A DNA stretch of 64,000 bases from contig CM040744.1 of NCBI GenBank assembly GCA_022829145.1, positions 6,731,001 through 6,795,000 on the forward strand, given 5' to 3'. Both the position numbers and the translations under genes were made by a program. This DNA is from Albula goreensis (Eukaryota > Chordata > Actinopteri > Albuliformes > Albulidae). Under the pieces are notes generated by a model, which had not been told where the DNA came from, searched no databases, and was given only the letters and a program-made list of their open reading frames with translations. Shown here piece by piece: positions 38,101-48,900 of the stretch. Positions within the stretch are counted from its first letter, which is position 1. The number at the start of each line of letters is the position of its first letter.

Positions 38101-41100
38101 GCCAGCAGGTGAAATGACCATTTGATTTTTATTTATGTTATTTGTTTATTAATTTAAGAGAGATTCATTTAAATTTAATCATTTGTATCATCAAGTTTAA
38201 TCATTCTGTATGGTTCACCACAGTCTGGCTTCTCACCTCCCTGGGTTACCCTGCTTTGGTTTATTCAAATAGAAAGCTAAATGCAAGCTGCTAGAATAGC
38301 TTCTGCCTGATGTTGAAATACGCTGACATAATTACTTGATAATCTTGACTGGAGATCTTTATGGCAGGATCCTGAAGTGCTACAATCAGGCCAGACTTTC
38401 CCTAAAGCTCCCCAACTCCAACTGCTGCTGGAGGGAGGTAAGACTTCCATTAGTAAGTCTTAGTAGGCTGTCTGTGACCTTTACCACTCAGGTGTACATG
38501 CAATGGAAAGCTTCCAATGCCATAAAACCTTTATAGACCCATAAACCTGTGTCAGATTACCCTTTTAATGCAAAAATCCACACAAAGAAATGTCTTAGTA
38601 CTGCATAAGAGCTATCTTACATACTATCAGCATTATCGTGAAACAGGAAATGCCACCCCTGCTAATGGAGGCCTGTCACTCACAGGCCGAGGTGACATTT
38701 ACAGCGCAGTCAGAAGCTGGCTTTACGCTCAGCTCAAAATAGCCGGTGAGTTCATAATGACAGTCACAGTACAGTATTAGTTTCATTGCAAAGTGAAAAT
38801 TTAAAATGTTTCAACTGTAAAACAGTACTGTATATCCCAGCAGGCAGGTGCAAATATGATTGTCATACACTGGTAGGCCTAACACAAATGGAGGGCCGAG
38901 TCACATATTTAGGAAAAAATGGATCCATGTGGGAAGAGATGCTACCTTCCAGAAGCCCATTTTATTCCAATTTTTTGTGTCACAGTTTATTCCACGCCTG
39001 ATTGAGGCAAGGGCCTGTACTGACTGAATACCCTTGAACTTTATTTTTCATGAGAAGGACACACAAACATCGACATTCCAAGCCCAACCTACAATTAAAC
39101 TGTTTGTACACACAATTTTTTCCCTGCTTTTCTGTCTCTATCTAATGGCTAACCTGTATGGGTGAGAAAAGAATTGTTACCGAGGTCTTTGATTAATTCA
39201 TTGTGGAAGTGCAAAAGTTCCCTAGTTACCTTTGACATTTGCAGAAAAAAGAACTTTGTCATGGGAAGCATTTAAAGATGCACAAATATTTTATTAATCC
39301 AATGTCTGAAAACACTATGAGAAAAGTTTATTTAAAATACAACTGCAGTTTTGCTTAGAAATGTCCTCATCTCACTTATTGGATGATCATGTTGTGAACA
39401 AAGGTAAGGAAGGCCAGCAAACTCAGAAGGTCCAATAAAATGTATGGGTTCCAAGACCGTGGGCCTTTCCTTTTGCATTAAGCATTTTTTCCCCCCACTT
39501 GATTTTGAGCTCATGATGGTAGTGTGTGCTTAGGACACTTCAGCACATTATGCTGCTTCCATTGGCTTCTCATATTCTATCACATTAACACCACTTTTGC
39601 ATAATCGGGGAATAGGGGAACCAAATGCATGTAAATTTTGCCCCATAAAAGGCAAATTGTGTCAGAAAATACAGTCGAGCTTTGTTTTGCTAGGTGTTTT
39701 CCTCACCTGTCTGCAGGAGTGCAGTGTATTGGACCCCTCGGTACTGATCCAGGAAGCTCACGTTGCGGGCTCAGGCCAATTCATGGCTTTTTCCGATGGA
39801 AGAGTCAATGTGATTTTTCTGGATGGGGTAACATTGCAGATGATGTGGAACTTCAATACCAGTACAAAAACACAGGTATATAGACATACCAACTCCGGTA
39901 AACAAAGACATGTATGTAGATGGACCAACATAGATATAAAGACAATATATATGGAAAATACTTGTACACAGACACAGAAACAACACAAGCACCCCAACAC
40001 CATGGCACATCTATCTCACCTTTACTACATATATACATGTGTTAATTATTGCATTAAAATTTTCTCTGTCATGAAATCCACTTGTGCTGTGCCAGGGGGC
40101 AGACAGGGCATCCCAGCCTCTTCTAGAAGTACAGCAGCCATGTGGCTGGTGCCAGCTCACCCTGCCCAGCGGCCAGCGCCAGCTCCTACAGCTGCAGGTA
40201 CCTGGGCCCTACAGCAGGTACAAATGGGTCTCCTTTCACTGTTCTGTGCAACGCAGAGGTAAATGTTGGGGTAAGCTGTTTAGCGAGCATGGTGTCCTCT
40301 TTGTCCATAGGTATGTGTCTGCAGCAGTGCAGTGGTGTCAATGGGTTGAGGGAAATAAACAGAATGAGGAAGAGGCAAGCAGTGCAGCCCGGTCCATTGA
40401 CCCTGGACAGAGCTGGTATGAAGCAAAAAAAGCTACCATAACCTGTATATACTGTGTGTGTTTTTTATGTTGTATAAAATAGGCATACGTGATTTATTTT
40501 AAAGGATGCTCTTTATCAGAAATATTTGGGATATTGTTTCAGACAGTTGCACAATAAAGAAAAGTGAAACATTTTCCTGTTCAATAATAACACAGCAGTT
40601 CAGTATCGATGGCTGCTGTATTGTTGTTGGTGTTCTTGATACCACACTGTGCTGGATTTTTTTTTCTGTTCATCATTTTTATCTTGTAAGCGAGGCTCTG
40701 GCTTAAGACAATTACTTTTTCAATCCCAATTCAATTTAAAATGATCCTCCTTCCATTTTGTTCATGATTATTTGTATTTCGTTTATGACCTAGGTCCATT
40801 GTTGCAGAACTGGAGAAGATCAAAAGGTTTAACTGTATCCTTTGTAATGATCAGCGGTGATCTGTCACTGACCAGCATGTGGATGCGTGTGACACACTGC
40901 AGCCGTTTCCTTTAACGAACCTCACCAGTCCTGTTGGAGCACAGTGGGCTGCTGGGGTCTGTGGGGGACTCTGCAGGGAGCACGGGTGCTGTCTCCCACG
41001 GTTTCCCCAGAGCGGATGCTGTGGTAGTGACTGAGAACAGCATTGCTGAGGCCCTACAGAAGACGTCCAAAACCATCCAAGAAATCGAGAAGCTCTTGTC

Positions 41101-41134
41101 AGTCAGATCATCTGCTCATCACAGTACTGAATGA
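35197..41134 (+). CDS. C5orf34 orthologue (one frameshift)
   Basis: Orthologue of human C5orf34, a protein of unknown role with conserved N- and C-terminal domains. Twelve exons: 35197-35391, 35651-35740, 36016-36613, 36837-36935, 37497-37617, 38017-38108, 38368-38437, 39717-39875, 40096-40217, 40311-40415, 40794-40834, 40929-41134. Splice sites and phases join throughout. Diagnostic matches are YEDESLEV and [11 protein letters not shown] (exon 1), [14 protein letters not shown] (exon 3), NYFTHH (exon 5), [13 protein letters not shown] (exon 6), [20 protein letters not shown] (exon 8), [17 protein letters not shown] (exon 9) and [14 protein letters not shown] (exon 11). With the missing base in exon 3 counted, the length is 632 residues, against about 638 in human. 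The break in exon 3 is described separately. The upstream X-box hints at a ciliary or centriolar setting, which the protein sequence alone does not show. Confidence 0.93.
36016..36613 (+). CDS. C5orf34 exon 3 with net -1 frameshift
   Basis: It begins [16 protein letters not shown] and continues to [13 protein letters not shown], the conserved second block. This frame ends at TGA 36243-36245. The family continues in another frame with [20 protein letters not shown] and [13 protein letters not shown] up to the donor. The second frame is closed upstream by TGA 36189-36191, so the indel lies between 36190 and 36244. The exon is 598 nt, where 599 (or 596) would keep the phases. No intron fits in the 50-bp interval. 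Confidence 0.9.
36636..36727. repeat. Short (AC)n runs in C5orf34 intron 3
   Basis: Two interrupted AC/ACAC tracts just after exon 3. They make the end of the long open frame 36204-36689 look longer than the real exon. Confidence 0.8.
36941..36958. repeat. Poly-C tract in C5orf34 intron 4
   Basis: A C-run broken by one A, beginning a few bases after the donor at 36936. Such runs are prone to sequencing length error but this one is non-coding. Confidence 0.85.
37358..37369. repeat. Poly-G tract in C5orf34 intron 4
   Basis: A run of about 11-12 G in the same intron as the poly-C tract; also non-coding. Confidence 0.85.
38438..39716 (+). other. C5orf34 intron 7, nothing recognised
   Basis: AT-rich intron with short random open frames and no recognisable repeat. 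Confidence 0.5.
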
Positions 41135-42774
41135 CGGTGTTCTTTCCACTATAAATGTGAACAGTATTGAATATTTATTCATGAATACGGTCGCATTTTA
41201 TGTCTGAATATGGTATCTCTATTTATTGTAATAGCTCATTGTGATTCTGAAAAATCATGGTTGTAAATGGGTCCTGGGGAAAGTTGTTAGCTGAGTATAT
41301 TAAGCATGCACAAAATATATGGTCCAAACAAAGAGAAATGTATAAATGGGTTTCAGATCTTCATTGAACAATCATAGGTGCTTTTTAAGATGACTGCAAG
41401 AAGTTTCAATGACAACAGGCATGAAAAAGAACAGCAATATGGACATAAAAGGAGCTAGTATACTGCAGTGCACAATGCTTCCTTCTATGTGCATGCACAT
41501 GTAGAGAAATGCATGCAGAAACAGCCAACTAGCATGTGATTGGTGCCCCCCACCCCCACCCTCTGTTGTGGGTAACTTTTCAAACAAACACGCCAGGAAT
41601 GAAGCTTTACCATGTTGTCATTATTCATAATTGAAGGCTAATACAGCCATATGTGTCATATTACCACTCATTACACTGGACAAAGCCACCTTTGCCTCCT
41701 GAGAATCATACACATTTGTTTATAGGAAAAAATATTAAAACACATTTTAATCTTTTGTCTTTTCAGTGTTAAAAGTCACTGTTAAAATGACTTGGCCACT
41801 GTAATAATTGTGAACAGATTTTAATAATGAAAAGAGCTACATTCAAGTGTGTGTGATTAAGTAATATCACAAAAAACAGAAATTTCACTTTTGAGCAATT
41901 TATATTGTCACAGAGCAGTAAAGTACAAGAGTAAGGGGGCAAACTAAAATGGCACAGTGTATAAAATGTTATGGTACAGTAAAAAATAATTTGGAAGTAC
42001 ATCTCTTTTTGCTGTATGTGTTGCAAGTGTTGTTAAGAGTAATCATAATACTGCAAAAAAAAACTGGAGGCAATTGTCTTATGTAATGACATTTTCTGTG
42101 CTGTCAGATCAATAACTGTATTTTTCACCAAACGGGAAGTATTGGGACATACAAATATTGGTCGTGCATTAATACTGTGCACTACAGAACTGTAGGTAGG
42201 CCCCTTTTCATATTGAATTGAAGGTAGAACTGACAGTCAAGTTTTTTTCCTAGTATAAGAAAGGGGCTTGTGTACACCAAACTGAGAATGTGATCCATAT
42301 TGTTACAGCTCAGATGGGTGTAGCTACAACAATGCTAATGCAAGTCCTGAAGAAGAAGGTGGCGCATGAAACAAACTCAGCTTAATCAGTCACAGGGAAT
42401 TGTTCCAAATGAGTTAAAGCTAGGCTATTAAGACACTAAGCAGCCTTATAGTCTGAATTTCTCTTATTTTGTTTTTTGCTGTCTCTGTTTAAGAGTTTAC
42501 TGTTGCCACAGGGACAAAAGACACATTCTTTGTGGCTTCATACACACCCAGCGGAAGCCAAAGGAACAAAAGTTAATTTTTCACTGATCTATAATGGATC
42601 CTCCGTTTGAAACATGTTAAGAAAACATTTATTTTTTTAATGAAACTGTCATAATCTACTTGGAAACAACTACGTAATAAAGTTTTTTTTATTGTTGAAG
42701 AATCTTTTTTTCTGTTCTATTTATATTTATTTGGACTTACTATATTCTGGCAGTACAAGAAGAAACATAAATAA
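41135..42774. other. C5orf34 3' region and intergenic
   Basis: The C5orf34 3' untranslated region begins here; I found no canonical AATAAA close to the stop codon. The rest, up to the first fyb1 exon, is AT-rich without a recognised element. Confidence 0.45.
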
Positions 42775-42999
42775 CCAGATACCCTGTGAGTGGTGCTTGT
42801 CGCTCAGAGAGGAAGGAAAGAGCTTTAGCTTTGCTGTATGGAATAGGCAAATAGAAGAGATGGAGTGGATTGTACTTCCTGTGATTACCGCAGTGGAGCT
42901 GATCCACAGAGAGGGGAAGTAAATACCAACAGACGGCTGAAAAACATACTGACACATCTGCAGGAGCACACATCCAGATGCAGTGGGCCCTCCATCATG
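42775..42999 (+). other. fyb1: fyb1 exon 1, mainly 5' UTR
   Basis: The end is well supported: CATCATG followed by the strong donor GTGAGT at 43000. The last three bases are the ATG, in phase 0 with the CAG CAG CCG that opens exon 2, giving M-QQPSNVKNIMARFG. The 5' limit is a guess. If this exon were skipped, translation could start at the ATG at 46796 within exon 2. Confidence 0.5.
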
Positions 43000-45900
43000 G
43001 TGAGTACTCTTTCTGCTTTCTCTCTGTAGCCTCGCCCCATAGTTAAACTAGCAAAAGCAAGAGTGAATTCCTCTTCAGTTCTTTGGACTAAGGAATTTTT
43101 GTCTTAACTCGAAGAGACGTAAGATACATCTATGTGTAAATTCATTATGCTGTCTTTTGTAATGCAAAATTCTATTGCAGTTTTCTTGTTTTACTGTTAA
43201 AAAAGAACATTTTATGACTAACATAAATATTCAAATTTTGTTAAACGATGCGTAATTGGATTGTACACACCCTCGTACCCACCTATGTTATTGACATCAA
43301 TATAGTATATATCAGCATTGTCGATTCTTATTCAACTTGTATTTGTATTCTGTGTGAAGTTTGCTGGTGCAGCTTGTGCCATTTTGAACAATATTAAGGC
43401 TCTTGGTTATACACTCTTGGTATCCCATTAATGTGCTAGTCACCACTGTTTTTTCTACTTCAACACCCCCGACACACATACACACACGCGCACACAAACG
43501 CAGTACCCCCTCTGCGACAGTTACATTTATAAATAAAAATTATAACTCAACCACAGAAATTTCCTGGGAGTGCTATGGCTATCCTAGGGGTAGCTACAGC
43601 ACCCCCAAACCACTCCCTGGTGCCGCCTATGGTTATACATTTAAAAAAAAAAAAATCCTATACAGGGGCTTCGCTGTCTTGCAGCCACACCTGGTGGGTG
43701 GGGCATGTGGGGTTACACAAATCAAGTGTAAGCTGACTTTGTCATCCTTCAGCAACTCCTCTTGAGTCGGCAGGAGAGTGTTGCTTTTTGAGGCTGAAGT
43801 TTGTCTTATTTTGGCTAAGTTATGCTCATTTCCTGTGATGTAACATTTCCACATAAAATTTCCAATATTCACTGGACAACGTTTTGGACCTTTCCTCAAT
43901 CAAATAAACTATTATTATTCGTCTGTCACAGCCTAGCCTTAATATACACAATAGTGATCTTTTACAATGTCATCTTTTAAAAATTATTATTCATGTTTAT
44001 TTGCGCCCCATTTATGTAACTAGCTGGGTGTTTGTGCAACCTAGGCCCTCCTCCTTTTCTTTTTGTTAGCATTAGCTTAAACCTTGACACCAATATTTAT
44101 TGCTAATGGCCGCCATTTTATTAAAAGTATACTGCCACCTAGTGTGTCTGGCAGTGAATTACACCCAAGACAGACTGACCCCTAGGGTGTCTGTCAGGTT
44201 ACTACATCCAGGTTATGTTGGCTTCAGTATCTCTATGATTATATTTTATCAGCATCACAACATGCATCGTTATGAGTACATCTGCCTATATTATGTTAGT
44301 TCAAAGGTATGCTTGATCCTACAAATTATATTTCAGCAGCCAGCAGGAATTTCATCTTTGGGTGCGTGGCTCAAGTTCTTCTAGTAGTGTGATTATGCTG
44401 TGAAACCTGTGTAATATCACATCAGTATTTGCTGTTAGGTTAACTGAAAGAAGATGATTCTTGGACGGTGCAACATTTCCACCTGTTTTCAGACGTCGTA
44501 AAAATTTCCATGCAAAGGTGGGAATCACAGTTACTAAGGTTTAGTAAATTAGATGGCCTCATTTGCAAAATCTCCACCCTGTTTTAGCGCCTTCACCCCA
44601 GGTATACATATGCATGAACAGATTTTACTATGTATCAAGAGGAAAGCTGCAATTGCTGTACTCATTTTTTATCATTTGTCTCCTAATATACACTGTATAT
44701 ACAATGTGAAAACAGTTTTTCAATCTTTCACACAACACAATTCAGGTTTGTGGCAGTCTTTATGTAATAGAATGTATGCACACCATACATTGCCTGGAAG
44801 TGGGCACACATTGTTTATTTGCACATTTAAAATAGCAATAAAGTATCTGCAACTTTACTTTTCACCAGTGTGCCTGACCACACTTTTTTTTTCTTCTCGC
44901 CAGCTCGCACTCATGGGAAAGTTCATTTTCTATTTTAAGAGCTGGTCGCCAAAGAACAAAATGACAACAGGCTTTCGTTGAAGTTTTTGCTTGATTGCCT
45001 TTCGAATAAGCGTATCCACTTATTTACATTGTGCAGAGTGACAGTTTCTCCCTAGCAGTCTACAGCGTAGACAGTGTAAGTTGATGTGCAAAACATGGTG
45101 TGTCCTAACGGCAAATAGTATACTGTAAATATATACTGGGCCGTTGGTGTTCTTTGAGCCAATGATAAGCCTGCCCCCTTCTGGCCAATCAATACTCCTT
45201 TCCCATGTTACCTAGTTTCTCTGAAGAATTTCCTTCAATTACTGTGTGCCGTCCTGTCTCATCTAGCTTCAGTAATCAACCCAAGTCATTATCAATGCTT
45301 TCCAAAGGCAGCAGGTCAAAAAACCCTGGCAAATTCTTGACACAACTGTTCTTTTTTTGACTCTCTTAAGTATTTTCTCTTTGTGGTTACATGTACTTTT
45401 ATGTGTGAGAATATATACTGGTGTGAGTGTGTGGATGTGTTGAGAATAGTTTGTAACTGTTTATAACTGTATCCTGTGTGAAATAGTGATGTTATGCATA
45501 GTTTCTCTGCTTGTATCAACCTCCTTAAACATTATTTGACTGAAGTTTTTATATTTTACAAGGTCTCATAAGCCTAGCGAAAGAAGGTTTTCATTATTTT
45601 TAATAAATATTTTGAAAACAATAGAAAGCGTGTAGGACAAAAGGAGAACATAAGTCATTATTTCATATACTCTTATTTTGTTGGTTTGTACAGTGATAAA
45701 ATAATTGGAATCTGTTACCAGCGTGCTACTGGGACCACCTCATCTTTCCTCTCATTGAAGCATCTTCTGTGATATCAGAATTTTGCATAGATTGGGGAGG
45801 CATTTAATTTAATGGAAGTGTGGACAGCAATGAAAAAATACATGTTTACTGTAATGTTTACTGTAATGTAATGTAAAGCAGTTATGTACTTTTGATTTTT

Positions 45901-48900
45901 TTCAGGAATTTCACAGAATGAACTCCAGCATTTTATTGGAAATCACATTTGTCAGGATTTTTCTAAAAATGATTTTTATTTACACTTCCGTGTCCTTTAA
46001 CATGCTGTTATTAATCTTACATCTGTTGTACTCTCCCACTGTTTGGAGGTGCATGGCACTCAATTTCATTTGATAAGATGGCAATAAAATAATGAAGAAC
46101 AAGCTCAGGAATGTATGGACAAGCAGACCTTGACCCAATGTTTATGATGTTTGTTTAAGCTCCCATCTGGCAGTAAAATGTTCAATTGTGAAATTTTTTG
46201 TGGTAATTGTGGTAATTTTATTTTTAAAATCCATTTAATTGCTGAATGTTTCACTAATGCACTTACTTTCTCTTTGCTCTTTGCAGCCCTGAGTAACATT
46301 TTAGTCATTCCTCTGGTGGGTTTTCGAACATAGTTGTGTCTTGTGTTGTTTCATGCTGTCTAGCCATTGTGATTTGACACCTTAGGCTTAATAGGACATA
46401 CCCCTTCCTGTTCAGAACGTGCAATATGATTCTTGTATTTCCTGTGTGCTTCTTCACTTAGAAGTAGAACTATGATGAAGTCGGTGTAGTACATAGATAT
46501 TAGGTGCCCATCTCAAAGAAGCAAGGTGAGAGAATATGTAATTCAACCAGAGGGAGAGAGATTAACAATATCATCAAATAAAAAGGTAAGTGGTAAAACA
46601 ATCTATATGAAGACCTGAGGTTAATATGGATGAAAATTATTTGAAACAGAAGTTGACTAGACACACCTACACACACACTCCCACACAGAGGCAACATTAA
46701 AAAGGTACCATTTCCCTCTATCTGTCCTTCGTTCCTCTTTGTTTTACTCTAAATTTCCCAATCCACAGCAGCAGCCGTCGAATGTGAAGAACATCATGGC
46801 ACGCTTCGGCCAAGGAGGAAACTCAGCTGGGGGTATCCATGGGGGACATCCCAATCTGGCGCCGCGCCCCACTCCGTCCCCTGGTTCCGCCCTGCAGACC
46901 AGGAGAGGAGCCCTGGAAAACATGCTGTCTGGGGCCACAGCCCCTAGCACCCCAAGCCACAAGCCGAACTTTCAGAAGAACAATGTTTCCGTCAGCAACA
47001 GCTCTCCGGATGAGAGCAGTGGGCAGGAGTTCCCAAAGCCGAGGGCCCTAGCAAGCAAGTTTGAGACCACCTCTTTTCCCAAGCCACAGCCCTTCAAGCC
47101 CAAACCTCTGGAGCCATCACAGGACAACAAACCGAAACCGCTTTTTCCCAAGACCCCACTGAAAAAACCCTCCGCTGGTAATATTGTCCTGGATACAACA
47201 CCAGCCTCCCCCAAACCACCTCCTCCTTTTGCAAAGCCCCCCTTTGTCAAAGATGACTCCAAAAGCATGGATGATGCAGGGGGTGGTATCCCTACCCCCC
47301 CCAAAATGCCCACCTTCCCCAAGAAGAGTTCCAACATACAGTTGCAGCTTAATAAAGGGGGTGTAGGGGAATCTGCGGGGGTCAAACCCCACCCTGTTTT
47401 GGCTCAGAAGCCTTCTGGTTTCCGTGCAGCTCAGAATGCTTTTAATAAGGACAGCGGTGATAGGGAAGGTGAACATGAGACAGAGGAAGACAGCAAAACT
47501 GTGAACACTCCAAAGCCTCCAACCCCCCATATACCAGCGGCTCCAAAACCCTTGACAGCACAGAAGCCTGGCTTTGCGAAGAGACCCTTGGGATCCACAT
47601 CAGAGACAGATGAGAGCAGTGATCCCTCTGCACCCAAGAAGAAACCTCTGCCCAAGAGTTTTGTCCTGGGGAGCCCTCCCCCCAAACCAGATAGGCCCCC
47701 CAATGTCAACCTGGAAAAGTTCAAGAAGGGCTTAGAGTCAGTGAATGATGGTAAGTCCCTTTTCCAATTTGTAGTCCAGCTCTGTTTCAGTCAACACATG
47801 GACCTAGTTCTAGAAGCAGGTCTTAACAGATAATTACATTAATTTAATTTCAGTTCTCCGAATTGTATCAAGGAAGGAGATTAAGAGCAGCTAGAGCAGA
47901 GTACAGCTGTTCTTCTTGTCATATTTGAGGAGACATTCTGGAATAATTAAAAAAAAGAACAAAATACCAGTTGGGATTTTCAGTGATACAGTTGTGAGGC
48001 AAACACACATCAAATGTTCCTGCTTTTTTGAAAGAAGAATATTATTACAAACTCTGTTTTTAATTTCATTGTCATTAGCACTTGAAACTAGCTCTAATTT
48101 ATGTTTAGGTTTAATTTCTGCACTGTTTTAAAATTTGAGAGGAGCTTGTGGGAAACATTCAATTTAAAATGTAAAATAAATAAACATAAAATTACATTTT
48201 TGGCATTATCTGAAACATGAGTATGTCTTCACCTATGCCAAGTTGAGTTGGACTGTTCAGAAGAATCAGTGCTACAGCCACTCTATTTAAGTCCCAAAAG
48301 CAGCAGTACAGAAATAAATGCCTGATGATGTCACGCTTACAGATTTTAAATATTGATTGTGTATGTTTTTGTAACATTCTGAAATAAGCATAGACTTGAA
48401 AATATGCAAACCCTGGCCTCTAAAAGTGGTTTGTATAAGCATGCAAGACATATTTTATTTACAGAGTTCTTTTACTAAGCAAAGCATTTCACTATATTTA
48501 AGTTCCCTATTTGATGCCTATTTTTGCCAACTGGCTCACCTGCTGTTCCTTACTGAGAAGTTCTGCTTTGACAGATGTCAAACCATCAGAAATGAAAAGG
48601 GAAGGGTCAAAAGAAAGGGAAAAATCAGAAAGGGAAAACTGACCCCTGTTCGAGCAGGGGTCAACAAAAAGATTTGACCTGGGGCCAAATTCTTAAAAAG
48701 CTAATATTCTTTGGGTCAAACTGGTCTGGACTGCACCTTACGTTCTGTTTCAGCTGAAAAAGACAGGGAATTCAGTATATTGCCTTAATGAATTCCTACA
48801 AGTTCCTTTAAAAATCAGGCAATGGGAACAGTGAGATCATGTATGGCTTGTGCAGAGCTAAGTCTTTGATATGCTCAGGATCATCCCTGCTGCCTCACAA

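Noticed and set aside
44553-44981. 142-codon open frame in fyb1 intron 1
   Set aside because: No domain and AT-rich codon use; the exon 1 to exon 2 phase does not need it.
46972-47724. Long minus-strand open frames opposite fyb1 exon 2
   Set aside because: They are glycine/leucine-rich mirror images of proline/lysine-rich coding sequence, with no domain and no splice context.
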